A DNA stretch of 64,000 nt, from the IMG/VR virus record IMGVR_UViG_3300005841_000001, positions 1 through 64,000 of that record; one strand, written 5' to 3'. This DNA is from a virus. Position numbers and translations under genes: made by a program. This document shows positions 55,595 through 62,559 of the stretch, in pieces; the first letter of the stretch is position 1, and each line of letters starts with the position of its first letter. The notes under the pieces were generated by a model that worked only from the letters and a program-made list of their open reading frames with translations, was not told where the DNA came from and did not search any database.

Positions 55595-55821
55595 GCAACC
55601 GGCGCACCCTCAAGCTCGAGGCGAAGCCGATCTTGGACTCGCGTGCGTTCATCGGGATGGCCAGTCGGCACGGCCAGTTCGTCTGCACCTGTGGACACCC
55701 GGCCGGTCACCTGCACCCCGAGGACGCGATCACCTGCGTGGGCGTCATGGCGGCCGAGCTCACGGTGGACGTCCGCAAGGCCTTGACGCGCCTAGCTAAC
55801 TCGGCTAGTCTCGCAGGATGA
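55591..55821 (+). CDS. small protein with cysteine/histidine motif
   Basis: A 76-residue protein from GTG 55591. FVCTCGHPAGHLHPEDAITC provides enough ligands for a zinc ion. The last ten residues (RLANSASLAG region) are encoded by the promoter cassette at 55783-55811, and the stop overlaps the next ATG. Confidence 0.65.
   Translation: MSNRRTLKLEAKPILDSRAFIGMASRHGQFVCTCGHPAGHLHPEDAITCVGVMAAELTVDVRKALTRLANSASLAG
55783..55811 (+). promoter_or_regulatory. promoter-operator cassette, leaderless type, inside a coding end
   Basis: TTGACG, spacer CGCCTAGCTAACTCGGC, TAGTCT, 6 nt, ATG 55818. It lies wholly within the last codons of the upstream gene. Confidence 0.85.
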
Positions 55822-56285
55822 CCACCATACCGCTCACCCCCGCCATGTACGCCATGTTGGCGCGCGCCGGCGCCCGGCCGGACGGCAGCATCGAGACCAG
55901 GAAGCAGACCGCCGACGCCTTGCGCGTACGCGGCCTGGCCGTGGTCACGCTGCTGTCGTCAGGCCGGGTCGGCGTCACCCTGACCGCCCTCGGTCGGCAC
56001 CGGCTCAAGGAGGCCGAAGCCGAGGAGGCCGCCGCGCCGCGTCCGCTCGTTACGTGGACATCCGGGCGCTACGGCACGCTCACCGGCACCGTGGGCACTG
56101 TCGACGTCTTCTCGATCGCCCGGAGCACCAGCACGAGCAACCCCGGCTTTTACCTCGACAGCCGGCTGTTCGTCACCTCTCGCGAGCTCCACCGCGACGA
56201 GACCGCGGCGAAAGACACCGCCGAGGTCAACTTCCGGGCGTGGATCGCCGAACTCGGGCTCCAGCCCATCCCTGGCGGTGCGTGA
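55818..56285 (+). CDS. hypothetical protein, leaderless
   Basis: A 155-residue protein. The first 70 residues (ETRKQTADALRVRGLAVVTL, then GVTLTALGRHRLKEAE) resemble a winged-helix fold; the rest is beta-rich then helical. It could be a small regulator but no specific family is recognised. The stop overlaps the next ATG (TGATG). Confidence 0.6.
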   Translation: MTTIPLTPAMYAMLARAGARPDGSIETRKQTADALRVRGLAVVTLLSSGRVGVTLTALGRHRLKEAEAEEAAAPRPLVTWTSGRYGTLTGTVGTVDVFSIARSTSTSNPGFYLDSRLFVTSRELHRDETAAKDTAEVNFRAWIAELGLQPIPGGA

Positions 56286-56581
56286 TGCAGGCGATTCCGA
56301 CACCCGAGGTGCCGGCGGAGCTCGACCCGGTGCTGAATCGGCCCGAGGTCGGCGAGCCCTGCTACGTGATCGGCAGGCCGTCCGTCGACGCGCGACTGGT
56401 CGAACTGGCCGGCCCGATGGGCGCCGAGTGGACGCATGGCACCGCGACGCTCACCTGGACCGTTCCGGGCGAGTCCGCGCCGCGTCTGCGATGCTTCCGC
56501 GCGAGCCTCGTCACGTCGTCGCTGAAGGTCGCTACGACGCCGGCGCTCGAGCTCCGGCGGTACGGCTGGAACCTCCCCTAA
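56285..56581 (+). CDS. hypothetical protein
   Basis: A 98-residue protein, mixed alpha/beta, with single cysteines only. It ends 7 bp before the -35 box of the tRNA promoter. Function unknown. Confidence 0.6.
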   Translation: MQAIPTPEVPAELDPVLNRPEVGEPCYVIGRPSVDARLVELAGPMGAEWTHGTATLTWTVPGESAPRLRCFRASLVTSSLKVATTPALELRRYGWNLP

Positions 56582-56588
56582 ACAGCTG

Positions 56589-56617
56589 TTGACAAGCCGA
56601 GTAAACACGGCTAGTTT
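56589..56617 (+). promoter_or_regulatory. promoter-operator cassette for the tRNA unit
   Basis: TTGACA (consensus -35), spacer AGCCGAGTAAACACGGC, TAGTTT. It is 48 bp upstream of the tRNA and is the only palindromic cassette in front of a non-coding gene. Confidence 0.85.
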
Positions 56618-56665
56618 CGAAGACGTCGGGCCTCGGACCCTCCCCCCTCGCCGGGGCCCGCGTAC

Positions 56666-56737
56666 GGCGCACTGGTCCAGCGGAACGGACACCCGGTTCT
56701 CACCCGGGAGACTCGAGTTCGACTCTCGGGTGCGCTA
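56666..56737 (+). tRNA. tRNA-Glu (anticodon CTC)
   Basis: A complete cloverleaf can be drawn: acceptor stem GGCGCAC/GTGCGCT (first pair G-T), D-arm with TGGTCCAGCGGAACGGAC, anticodon arm CCCGG-TTCTCAC-CCGGG with anticodon CTC (reads GAG, Glu), T-arm TCGAG-TTCGACT-CTCGG, discriminator A. CCA is not encoded. It may support translation of Glu-rich phage proteins. Confidence 0.87.
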
Positions 56738-57309
56738 CGCAAGTGATCCCCGGTCAAGCGTGTCGGACTGCAAACTTCGGGGCAGGCCGACTGCGGGATT
56801 GGATCACAGGACGGGAGAAATACCGGGCAGAGCTCCCGCCCTTACCCTGGTGCGGTCTGGACCACCGCCTCTAACGACCAGGGCTCGACAGTCAGCGGGA
56901 ACGGTCCAGGCGAGAAGCCCGGGCGCTGGTGGGTGGACCCACCCCCCTAGTGCGACCGGCGGTTCAATTCCGCACGGCGCCCGGCTTCTCGCCCCACAAT
57001 TTCGAGTTCCGAGGATGATCACCGCTGACCGGCCTCATCAACCGGAAAGTGCCGGGCGCAAGCCAGGGCAGGGACTCACGTAAACCCCCCGGCGCCCGGC
57101 CGGGTTGAGAACGAACCGGGCGCGCCGTGGTGATGAGCCCGGCGCAGGCTGGCAGCATCCCAGGAAACGGGCGTGGTGCCGTCGGCCAGGAACTACATGA
57201 CCCGGCGTGCGGCATGCACACCGACGCCTCCGACGCCCCGAGACGTCAGCCTCGGCCGCCAGGCCCCGGGTCCGGTTCCGTCCCGCATTGACACGAGGAG
57301 GAGATCACG
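56738..57309 (+). other. structured region after the tRNA, with tRNA-like remnants
   Basis: No credible gene. Two segments look like decayed tRNAs. One is bounded by GTGATCC/GGATCAC (56743-56807) with GACTGCAAAC, like a tRNA-Cys anticodon arm, but has no normal T-arm. The other (about 56900-56995) has a near-perfect 17-bp outer hairpin with GGTTCAATTCCGC resembling a T-arm. Further inverted repeats (CCGGGCGC/GCGCCCGG) follow near 57053-57098. Function unknown. Confidence 0.5.
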
Positions 57310-57465
57310 ATGTCCGCACCCGACAAGGGGGCCGCCAAGGACGGCAGCTCGCTCGCCGAGACCGTCTCGAAGAACCTCGAGGCGAGGGGCGTGCACGGCG
57401 CCACCGGCAACACCCGGACCAACGCCACCGGCACGCGGAACACTGCCGGCAACCCCCGTCGGTAG
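57310..57465 (+). CDS. small disordered protein
   Basis: A 51-residue product with a strong ribosome-binding site (AGGAGG, 7-8 nt upstream of the ATG). Lys/Glu-rich start (MSAPDKGAAKDGSSLAET) and a Thr/Asn/Gly-rich repeat-like end (GATGNTRTNATGTRNTAG). It is the only gene of the tRNA transcript and is followed by a strong terminator about 100 bp later. Confidence 0.6.
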   Translation: MSAPDKGAAKDGSSLAETVSKNLEARGVHGATGNTRTNATGTRNTAGNPRR

Positions 57466-57570
57466 AACCCAGGACTCCCGGGCGCGGCTATCGGACGGAG
57501 CTGCCCCTGCGGCTCTGGCCGGCGTCCCGATCGCCGGCGGGTTGCGACCTTCCAGGGCGGCCCGGGAAAC

Positions 57571-57604
57571 GAAAGCCCCCACGGCGAGCACCGTGGGGGC
57601 TTTC
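57571..57604. terminator. strong terminator of the tRNA unit
   Basis: A 14-bp perfect stem (GAAAGCCCCCACGG with CCGTGGGGGCTTTC), 6-nt loop, followed by TC. Ends the unit starting at 56589. Confidence 0.88.
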
Positions 57605-57637
57605 TCATGCCGCTGAAATGTCAACGTTGTCGGGAGT

Positions 57638-57666
57638 GTTCGTTGCCGAGCCACGTCGGTTAGTCT
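57638..57666 (+). promoter_or_regulatory. promoter-operator cassette, leaderless type
   Basis: GTTCGT (weak -35), spacer TGCCGAGCCACGTCGGT, TAGTCT, 6 nt, GTG 57673. It is the only leaderless-type cassette with a GTG start. Confidence 0.7.
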
Positions 57667-57672
57667 CATCCG

Positions 57673-57942
57673 GTGAACCACTGGCTACCGTGGTTGCTCG
57701 CGATGGGCAACCTTTCGTCGATCTTTCTCACCGGCCGCGGCAAGCTCGCCGGCTTCGTTGTGTTGGTGCCTACGCAGCTCGTGTTCGCGGGCTACGCCGC
57801 CTACACAGATCAACTCGGGTTTGTGCTACAGGGAGTAGCAATGGCGTCCATGGCGGGCGTCGGTTGGTATAAATGGGTGAACGATGGCGTCCATCGGGAT
57901 GGCCGCCAACCCCGTGAAAAAGTATCGCCGGCAACCGAGTAG
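57673..57942 (+). CDS. small membrane protein, leaderless
   Basis: An 89-residue protein starting at GTG, 6 nt after the -10 box. Three hydrophobic stretches (about residues 3-18, 25-44 and 50-66) suggest two or three helices, then a charged tail. Single-gene unit. Function unknown. Confidence 0.65.
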   Translation: MNHWLPWLLAMGNLSSIFLTGRGKLAGFVVLVPTQLVFAGYAAYTDQLGFVLQGVAMASMAGVGWYKWVNDGVHRDGRQPREKVSPATE

Positions 57943-57974
57943 TTCCGGCTTGACAAACCCCTGGTCATACTGGA

Positions 57975-58013
57975 GCGGGGACCCCGGCTTGGTGATGGCA
58001 GGCCGGGGTTCCC
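57975..58013 (+). terminator. terminator
   Basis: Stem GGGGACCCCGGC with GCCGGGGTTCCC (one G-T pair) around a 13-nt loop, followed by TTATG. The remaining 90 bp up to the next cassette hold no recognisable gene. Confidence 0.7.
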
Positions 58014-58100
58014 TTATGCGCCGGCCGGGGGCTGGGGCGGTGCTCCAGCGTGATCGTATCGGCGTACGGGTCGTTCAACGAGCAGGCTCACCGAAAGGTG

Positions 58101-58129
58101 TTGACGCTCCGAGCTAACTCGGCTAGTCT
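58101..58129 (+). promoter_or_regulatory. promoter-operator cassette with leader
   Basis: TTGACG, spacer CTCCGAGCTAACTCG-GC (17 nt), TAGTCT, leader of about 20 nt with GAGGAGG, then ATG 58156. The same 17-nt spacer recurs at 62148 and 62556. Confidence 0.92.
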
Positions 58130-58155
58130 AGGGTTATCCGAATGAGGAGGACCCC

Positions 58156-58389
58156 ATGGCCAGGATCAAGACTCCCGCCGGAAGTCGCCGGGGTAGCCCG
58201 CGAGTGGGCGACGTTGTGCTCATCGCTCATCTGGACGGTTCGGGTTACACCCGCACCCTGGTCACCCGCGTCGCCGTGCGACAGGTCAAGATCGGCGATT
58301 TCGTCAGCGAGCGCTACGCGATTGACACGGCCGCGTTCGGTTTCGACGGATACCGCTCCCGGGGTGACTTCTACCTCCTTGCGGCATGA
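58156..58389 (+). CDS. small basic beta-rich protein
   Basis: A 77-residue basic protein with strand-turn patterns (VGDVVLIAHLDGSGYTRTL), like a small SH3- or OB-type barrel. Coupled to the next gene (ATGA). No family assigned. Confidence 0.65.
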   Translation: MARIKTPAGSRRGSPRVGDVVLIAHLDGSGYTRTLVTRVAVRQVKIGDFVSERYAIDTAAFGFDGYRSRGDFYLLAA

Positions 58390-58679
58390 CCGATCTCCCC
58401 TTGCTTCCCACCACGATCACCCGGCTCCACGAAGCGATGGAGCCTGGGTTTGTCCGGGTGCCGGAAATCGCGCCCGGTTGGTTCGTGATCGGTCCGGAAC
58501 GCGCGGTGGTCCCCGGTTACCCGTGCCGCGTCTACCGCTGGACCACGCACGACTACGTCACGGTCGAACTGGACCGGCTCGTGGCCGCGCGGGTCGTCGA
58601 GCACAAACCAGGCAGTCGGTACGGGACCGGTCGGCAACGCTACGTACTCGCCTCGATCAAGATCAGCAAGAAAAGCTGA
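58386..58679 (+). CDS. hypothetical protein
   Basis: A 97-residue mixed protein with aromatic clusters (CRVYRWTTHDYVTVEL) and a basic end. ATG in the previous stop. Followed after 13 bp by the DUF6205-like gene. Function unknown. Confidence 0.65.
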   Translation: MTDLPLLPTTITRLHEAMEPGFVRVPEIAPGWFVIGPERAVVPGYPCRVYRWTTHDYVTVELDRLVAARVVEHKPGSRYGTGRQRYVLASIKISKKS

Positions 58680-58692
58680 GAGGAAGATCATC

Positions 58693-59115
58693 ATGGGTTA
58701 CGACACCAAGATCTACGGCGAGATCACGATCACGCCGCCGCTGCCCTACGGCAAGATCAAAAACTCGCCGTTCCGCTCGATCAGCCGCGAGGACACAACG
58801 CTCATGTTCGACGAGGACTCGCATGTCGAGGACACCGAAGAGGGCACGCTGAGCAAGACCAGCGCGGTCGGGATCAAGATCCGTTACGACGAGACCGGCC
58901 GGCACTACGGGATCGACACCGAACTGACCAAGATCGTCGACGCCTTCCCGGACCACGAGTTCGAGGGCAGTTTCGTCTCCGTGGGCGCGGACCCCGGCGA
59001 CATCCGTCGCGTGCGCGTCGAGCGGGTCGCCGGCCCTGGCCGCGGGATGAGCCGCCGCGTGGTCGAGGAGAAGGCAGAGCTGCACTGGCCGGACGGCACC
59101 AAGGTCGAGTTCTAG
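58693..59115 (+). CDS. DUF6205-like protein
   Basis: A 140-residue protein with GAGAGGAAG upstream of the ATG. It opens with MGYDTKIYGEITITPPL and ends with AELHWPDGTKVEF, the pattern of small actinobacterial and actinophage proteins annotated DUF6205 in memory. The function of the family is unknown. It is the last gene of this unit. Confidence 0.7.
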   Translation: MGYDTKIYGEITITPPLPYGKIKNSPFRSISREDTTLMFDEDSHVEDTEEGTLSKTSAVGIKIRYDETGRHYGIDTELTKIVDAFPDHEFEGSFVSVGADPGDIRRVRVERVAGPGRGMSRRVVEEKAELHWPDGTKVEF

Positions 59116-59216
59116 GTCCGTCGTCGACGTTCTAGGCCCCCATGACGTCGCACCCCCCACGGTTGTTCGGGCTACCAGCCAGTATTCACCCGTTTGGGGG
59201 GGTGTGGGATTCAGGC

Positions 59217-59245
59217 TAGACAAGCCGAGTTAACTCGGCTAGACT
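59217..59245 (+). promoter_or_regulatory. promoter-operator cassette, leaderless type, perfect palindrome
   Basis: TAGACA, spacer AGCCGAGTTAACTCGGC, TAGACT, 6 nt, ATG 59252. AGCCGAGTTAACTCGGCT is a perfect 18-bp palindrome, the best operator in the window. Confidence 0.92.
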
Positions 59246-59251
59246 AGGTTC

Positions 59252-59971
59252 ATGACCGAGACGCAGAAGCCCCTCGCCCAGCAGACGCCCCGCGAGATCG
59301 ACGAGCAGCTGGCCACCTTGGACGGCGCCTACCTCGCGATGTCCGACAAGCGCAAGGCCAAGATCGAGTTCGCCCACAGCCTCAACGGCGAGCGCGCCCG
59401 CTACGTCGGCCGCCGCCGCAAGGAGTGGCCGACCACCACCGACGAGGTGCTAGAGCAGCTGGCCCTCAAGCTGGCCGACGAGAAGATTCCGGCCTACGAC
59501 GTCGCCAAGGTCACCGAGCTGATCGAGACCGTCGACGGTCTGGCTCGCGAGATGCGCGCCAACCGCGAGGCCTGCGAACCGCTGGACGCCGAGTACGACC
59601 GCCGCCACTGGGCCCGGTTCTTCCAGGTCGAGGACGGACACATCCACTCCGGGATGCGTTGCCAGGGCGGTTCGATCCGGGTCACCACTCGCGTGGGGTG
59701 GCGGCCCGAGCTGTCCGACAAGGACGTGACCGAGGCCGTCGCCGCCCTTGGGCCGACGCTGTGCACGAAGTGCTTCCCCTCGGCGCCGGTCGAGTACACC
59801 CGGGGCCCGGAGAAGAAGCTGACGCCGGGCTACTGCGGCGGCCAGGGCAAGCTGGGCGTCGAGCTCCAGATGCGGTACGCGAGCCCGCGCGGGAAGTGCC
59901 CGGACTGCGGGCAGCGCGTCGGCGTGACGAGCCTCGGGAAGGTGCGCCGGCACAAGCTGCCCACCGCGTGA
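59252..59971 (+). CDS. hypothetical protein with C-terminal zinc ribbons, leaderless
   Basis: A 239-residue protein. The N-terminal half is a long charged helix pair. The central part (ARFFQVEDGHIHSGMRCQGG) and TLCTKCFPSAPV form one cysteine/histidine set, and GKCPDCGQRVGVTS a second zinc ribbon at the end, as in several conserved actinophage proteins of unknown function. The -10 box lies 6 nt before the ATG. Confidence 0.7.
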   Translation: MTETQKPLAQQTPREIDEQLATLDGAYLAMSDKRKAKIEFAHSLNGERARYVGRRRKEWPTTTDEVLEQLALKLADEKIPAYDVAKVTELIETVDGLAREMRANREACEPLDAEYDRRHWARFFQVEDGHIHSGMRCQGGSIRVTTRVGWRPELSDKDVTEAVAALGPTLCTKCFPSAPVEYTRGPEKKLTPGYCGGQGKLGVELQMRYASPRGKCPDCGQRVGVTSLGKVRRHKLPTA

Positions 59972-59984
59972 CCGACCGCTCAGG

Positions 59985-60004
59985 ATCCCCTCAAATGAGG
60001 GGAT
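59985..60004 (+). terminator. small hairpin, possible terminator
   Basis: ATCCCCTCA and its complement with a 2-nt centre, directly after the 59971 stop and just before the next cassette. Confidence 0.45.
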
Positions 60005-60011
60005 TCTGAGC

Positions 60012-60040
60012 TTGCGTAGCCGAGCTAACTCGGCTAGACT
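60012..60040 (+). promoter_or_regulatory. promoter-operator cassette, leaderless type
   Basis: TTGCGT, spacer AGCCGAGCTAACTCGGC, TAGACT, 6 nt, ATG 60047. Confidence 0.88.
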
Positions 60041-60046
60041 CGACTC

Positions 60047-60256
60047 ATGGTCCAGATCAGTGAGTACGGCGAGCACCCGGTCTTCAGCACGAAGTGCATC
60101 CCCTGCGGGCGCTCGATCGGGCTGTGTCGGAACGAGGACGGCGAACCGGTGTACGTGGACGACCTCGGTCGCACGCTTTGCCCGGACCCGGAGCAGGACG
60201 GCGAACTGTTCATCCACGAGCCGACCAACCACGTGTTCCCCCGCGACTTGGTCTAG
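60047..60256 (+). CDS. small zinc-binding-like protein, leaderless
   Basis: A 69-residue acidic protein with CIPCGRS, a later CRNED and LCPDPE, possible metal ligands. It precedes the WhiB-like gene by 86 bp. Function unknown. Confidence 0.65.
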   Translation: MVQISEYGEHPVFSTKCIPCGRSIGLCRNEDGEPVYVDDLGRTLCPDPEQDGELFIHEPTNHVFPRDLV

Positions 60257-60341
60257 ACCATGCCTGTTCGAATCCACTGCGCGACCTGCGGGGGCGACCC
60301 TCACGCAGGCCCGTGCCGACGCACCGGAGGAGGTGCCCACG

Positions 60342-60584
60342 ATGAAGATCGATTTCGATTGGCTGGAGTTCGCGCTGTGCCGGGGCGCCGACCCGGGGCT
60401 GTTCGACGCGCTCGACGGCACGCGCGACCAGGCCCGCGCCCTCGGCATCTGTGCCGAGTGCCCGGTCCGTTCCGAGTGCCTCGGCGCCGCGCTGCTCGAG
60501 GGCGACGACACGACCGTGCGTGGCGGCCTCACCCCGGAGCAGCGGCGCATAATCCGCCGGCGCGCCCATGTGCGTGCGGCTTGA
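60342..60584 (+). CDS. WhiB-family iron-sulphur transcription factor-like protein
   Basis: An 80-residue protein with GGAGGAGG upstream of ATG 60342. Four cysteines at 13, 37, 40 and 46 (C-x23-C-x2-C-x5-C) and DWLEFALCRGADPGLFD / GICAECPVRSECLGAAL match WhiB proteins, which hold a 4Fe-4S cluster and contact the host sigma factor. The usual G-[VI]-W-G-G turn is here VRGG, without the tryptophan. It could redirect host RNA polymerase or antagonise host WhiB. A +1 frame starting at 60260 overlaps it. Confidence 0.88.
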   Translation: MKIDFDWLEFALCRGADPGLFDALDGTRDQARALGICAECPVRSECLGAALLEGDDTTVRGGLTPEQRRIIRRRAHVRAA

Positions 60585-60585
60585 C

Positions 60586-60621
60586 CTCGAGCCGGCCGGC
60601 CCCGCACCTGGCCGGCTCGAG
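60586..60621 (+). terminator. hairpin after the WhiB-like gene
   Basis: A 12-bp perfect inverted repeat (CTCGAGCCGGCC with GGCCGGCTCGAG) with a 12-nt loop. Terminator-like, but the next gene follows in only 24 bp without a promoter cassette, so it may be an attenuator. Confidence 0.55.
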
Positions 60622-60645
60622 CTGCTCCCCCCGAGAGAAGGCTTC

Positions 60646-60927
60646 ATGATCAACGTCCGGAGGTTGTTGTTGCGTCCCCGTCTGCCCGAGCCCGAGATCC
60701 CTGGTGCGCACTCCGCCACCCCCGACCGACCGGCCGGCTTCCGCTGGCTCGCCGGCATCGCCCTGAAGGGCCAGGATGTCGCCTCGTTCTTCGTGCCTTT
60801 CTCGTGGCTGCTGCACCGCTCTGACAACGTGCTGCTTCGCCGGCAGGAGCAGCTTCACCGCGCCACCGCCTACGGCGTTGTGCCGGCGGAGCTCGCTGCT
60901 TCGGTGGTCTCTGCTCCGATCGAGTGA
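60646..60927 (+). CDS. hypothetical protein
   Basis: A 93-residue basic protein, ATG 60646 with GAGAGAAGG upstream. Amphipathic with a hydrophobic stretch (DVASFFVPFSWLL) that could be a short membrane or membrane-surface helix. Function unknown. Confidence 0.6.
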   Translation: MINVRRLLLRPRLPEPEIPGAHSATPDRPAGFRWLAGIALKGQDVASFFVPFSWLLHRSDNVLLRRQEQLHRATAYGVVPAELAASVVSAPIE

Positions 60928-60932
60928 CAAGC

Positions 60933-60961
60933 TAGACAAGCCGAGACAGTTCGGCTAGTCT
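60933..60961 (+). promoter_or_regulatory. promoter-operator cassette with leader
   Basis: TAGACA, spacer AGCCGAGACAGTTCGGC, TAGTCT, leader of about 25 nt with GAGGAG before ATG 60991. Confidence 0.85.
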
Positions 60962-60990
60962 AGCTTTATCACCGAGACGAGGAGCCCGAG

Positions 60991-61443
60991 ATGATCACCG
61001 CGACCTACACCACTCCCGAGATCAAGTTCGCCGACTTCGCCGACTACAACCCCGGCCACGGCACCGAGACCGTACGGGAGACCGTCCTCGGTCTGCGGGA
61101 CGAGTACGCCGCGACCAAGATCAAGACGGTCACTACGCCGGTCGGGCACCAGTTCATCGTCACCGGCCCGATCGTCGACATCGCCCGGCTGGCCGCGCTG
61201 TACAACCAGCGCATCGACGGCAGCACGCTCCCCACCGCCGAGCACTACGAGCACATGCGCACCGTCGAGGCCCGGCAGCTCGGCTGCTGGCTCGACGAGG
61301 GCATGTACGCCCGGGGCAGTGCGCTGCACGTCGCCGCTATGGACGAGCTGCACCTGCGCGCCCTGGACGAGGACGTCGAGCGTTGCCACGGCTGGGCGCT
61401 GGAGGACTACACCGTCGGCAAGAGCGTCTTCCCGGTCCGCTGA
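60991..61443 (+). CDS. hypothetical protein
   Basis: A 150-residue protein of alpha/beta character with a helical second half (EHYEHMRTVEARQLGCWLDE). No motif recognised. Single-gene unit ended by a terminator. Confidence 0.65.
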   Translation: MITATYTTPEIKFADFADYNPGHGTETVRETVLGLRDEYAATKIKTVTTPVGHQFIVTGPIVDIARLAALYNQRIDGSTLPTAEHYEHMRTVEARQLGCWLDEGMYARGSALHVAAMDELHLRALDEDVERCHGWALEDYTVGKSVFPVR

Positions 61444-61457
61444 CCTGGGCAAACGCC

Positions 61458-61487
61458 AGCCCCGCCCCACCTCCCCGGGGCGGGGCT
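61458..61487. terminator. terminator
   Basis: An 11-bp perfect stem (AGCCCCGCCCC with GGGGCGGGGCT) and an 8-nt loop, followed by TGCTCC. Confidence 0.85.
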
Positions 61488-61518
61488 TGCTCCGTTCGAG
61501 TGAAGCCGCCGTGGGGGC

Positions 61519-61547
61519 TTGTCTAGCCGAGCCTGCTCGGCTAGTCT
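61519..61547 (+). promoter_or_regulatory. promoter-operator cassette with leader
   Basis: TTGTCT, spacer AGCCGAGCCTGCTCGGC, TAGTCT, leader of about 43 nt with GGAGG before ATG 61591. Confidence 0.88.
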
Positions 61548-61590
61548 AGGTACATCACCACGGAGCACCACCCGAGACCCGGAGGCCAGG

Positions 61591-61872
61591 ATGACCACCA
61601 CGACCACCGCCCAGCACCGTTCCGCCGGCGCCCTCGCCACCGGCCAGATCGCCGACGACATGATCCTGATCCACCACGCGGCCGTCACCTACGGCTACGA
61701 CGACATGGCGCAGGACTACCTCAACCGGTACGACGACGCGATCGCCTACCTGCACACGGACGCCACCCTCGACGCCCAGATCGCCGGGATCAAGCTCACC
61801 CTCGCCGGCCCCGCCGCGGGCCGCTGCCCGAGCCACGGCTACTACCCGCAGGGCCGCTGCGGGATCTGCTGA
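61591..61872 (+). CDS. small protein with C-terminal cysteine motif
   Basis: A 93-residue protein. Mostly helical with Tyr/Asp-rich turns (YGYDDMAQDYLNRYDD); the end, RCPSHGYYPQGRCGIC, carries three cysteines and a histidine that could bind zinc. Followed by a hairpin after 7 bp. Confidence 0.65.
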   Translation: MTTTTTAQHRSAGALATGQIADDMILIHHAAVTYGYDDMAQDYLNRYDDAIAYLHTDATLDAQIAGIKLTLAGPAAGRCPSHGYYPQGRCGIC

Positions 61873-61879
61873 CCACCTC

Positions 61880-61906
61880 GAGGCCCCGCCCACCGGGCGG
61901 GGCCTC
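61880..61906. terminator. hairpin between coupled units
   Basis: A 12-bp perfect stem (GAGGCCCCGCCC with GGGCGGGGCCTC) with a 3-nt loop. The next gene starts 23 bp later without its own cassette, so read-through must supply it. Confidence 0.7.
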
Positions 61907-61929
61907 GGCCGCTCTTCGAGGAGGACACC

Positions 61930-62151
61930 GTGAACCTGCGCAAGTGGATCAAGGAATTCCGCGAGGACTGGGCCGCCGCCGGTGAGGCCCTCGACCGGGC
62001 GGAGCGCGCCCGTGCGCGGCGTCGCGCGGCCGCGCCCCGGCCGCCCCAGGACGCCACCGCGGCCGCCGCTGGGGGTCTCGCCGCGGCCGCCGGGGCGCAG
62101 GCTGCGCAGGCCGCCGCTTGCCCGCCGGACGCGGGTTGCACTGGGGCTTGA
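61930..62151 (+). CDS. small Ala/Arg-rich protein
   Basis: A 73-residue protein with GTG start and GAGGAGG upstream. A basic amphipathic helix (NLRKWIKEFREDWAAAGEAL, RAERARARRR) is followed by an Ala-rich low-complexity tail with two cysteines. Its TGA stop is the TGA within the next cassette's TTGACG. Confidence 0.55.
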   Translation: MNLRKWIKEFREDWAAAGEALDRAERARARRRAAAPRPPQDATAAAAGGLAAAAGAQAAQAAACPPDAGCTGA

Positions 62152-62176
62152 CGCTCCGAGCTAACTCGGCTAGACT
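62148..62176 (+). promoter_or_regulatory. promoter-operator cassette with leader
   Basis: TTGACG, spacer CTCCGAGCTAACTCGGC, TAGACT, leader with GGGAGG before GTG 62206. Identical in all 29 positions to the cassette at 62556-62584. Confidence 0.92.
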
Positions 62177-62205
62177 AGGTCTCACACCGAGCAGGGAGGC
62201 ACCCC

Positions 62206-62559
62206 GTGGACATCACCGCCGCGATCACCGAGTTCCGCAAGCACAACGCCGCCCTCCGGCGGATCGAGCAGCGCACCGGCACCCGCGTCGCCGCCGGGAA
62301 CTGGACCGTCAGCCCGCGCACCCGCGCCGCCGTCGCCCGCCACCGCGACGCCATCGACGACGTCCGGACCGCGCTCGACCTCGCCGGGCACCGCTACCTC
62401 GTGGCCACGCTGGTGATCGAGGCGCAGGAGCGCAGCAACCTCGCGTGGGCACGCCGCGAGCGCCTCGCGTACGAGGTGGCCCGCCTGACCCCGGCGATCG
62501 CGGCCGAGGGCAAGCGCGTCCGGGCCTACGTCCAGAACCACACCCCCGCCGCGGCTTGA
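62206..62559 (+). CDS. helical hypothetical protein
   Basis: A 117-residue, basic, almost entirely helical protein with GTG start and GGGAGG. No cysteines or motifs. Its TGA stop lies in the next cassette's -35 box (TTGACG). Confidence 0.65.
   Translation: MDITAAITEFRKHNAALRRIEQRTGTRVAAGNWTVSPRTRAAVARHRDAIDDVRTALDLAGHRYLVATLVIEAQERSNLAWARRERLAYEVARLTPAIAAEGKRVRAYVQNHTPAAA

Noticed and set aside
56743-56808. A second tRNA (Cys-like)
   Set aside because: Only the acceptor pairing and an anticodon-like segment fit; there is no T-arm consensus, and the anticodon stem pairs only with an 8-nt loop. Reported only as a tRNA-like remnant.
60260-60649. A plus-strand frame opening with CATCGGDPHAGPC
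   Set aside because: The start looks like a zinc ribbon, but the frame then runs out of frame through the whole WhiB-like gene, has no stop before it and no good ribosome-binding site.
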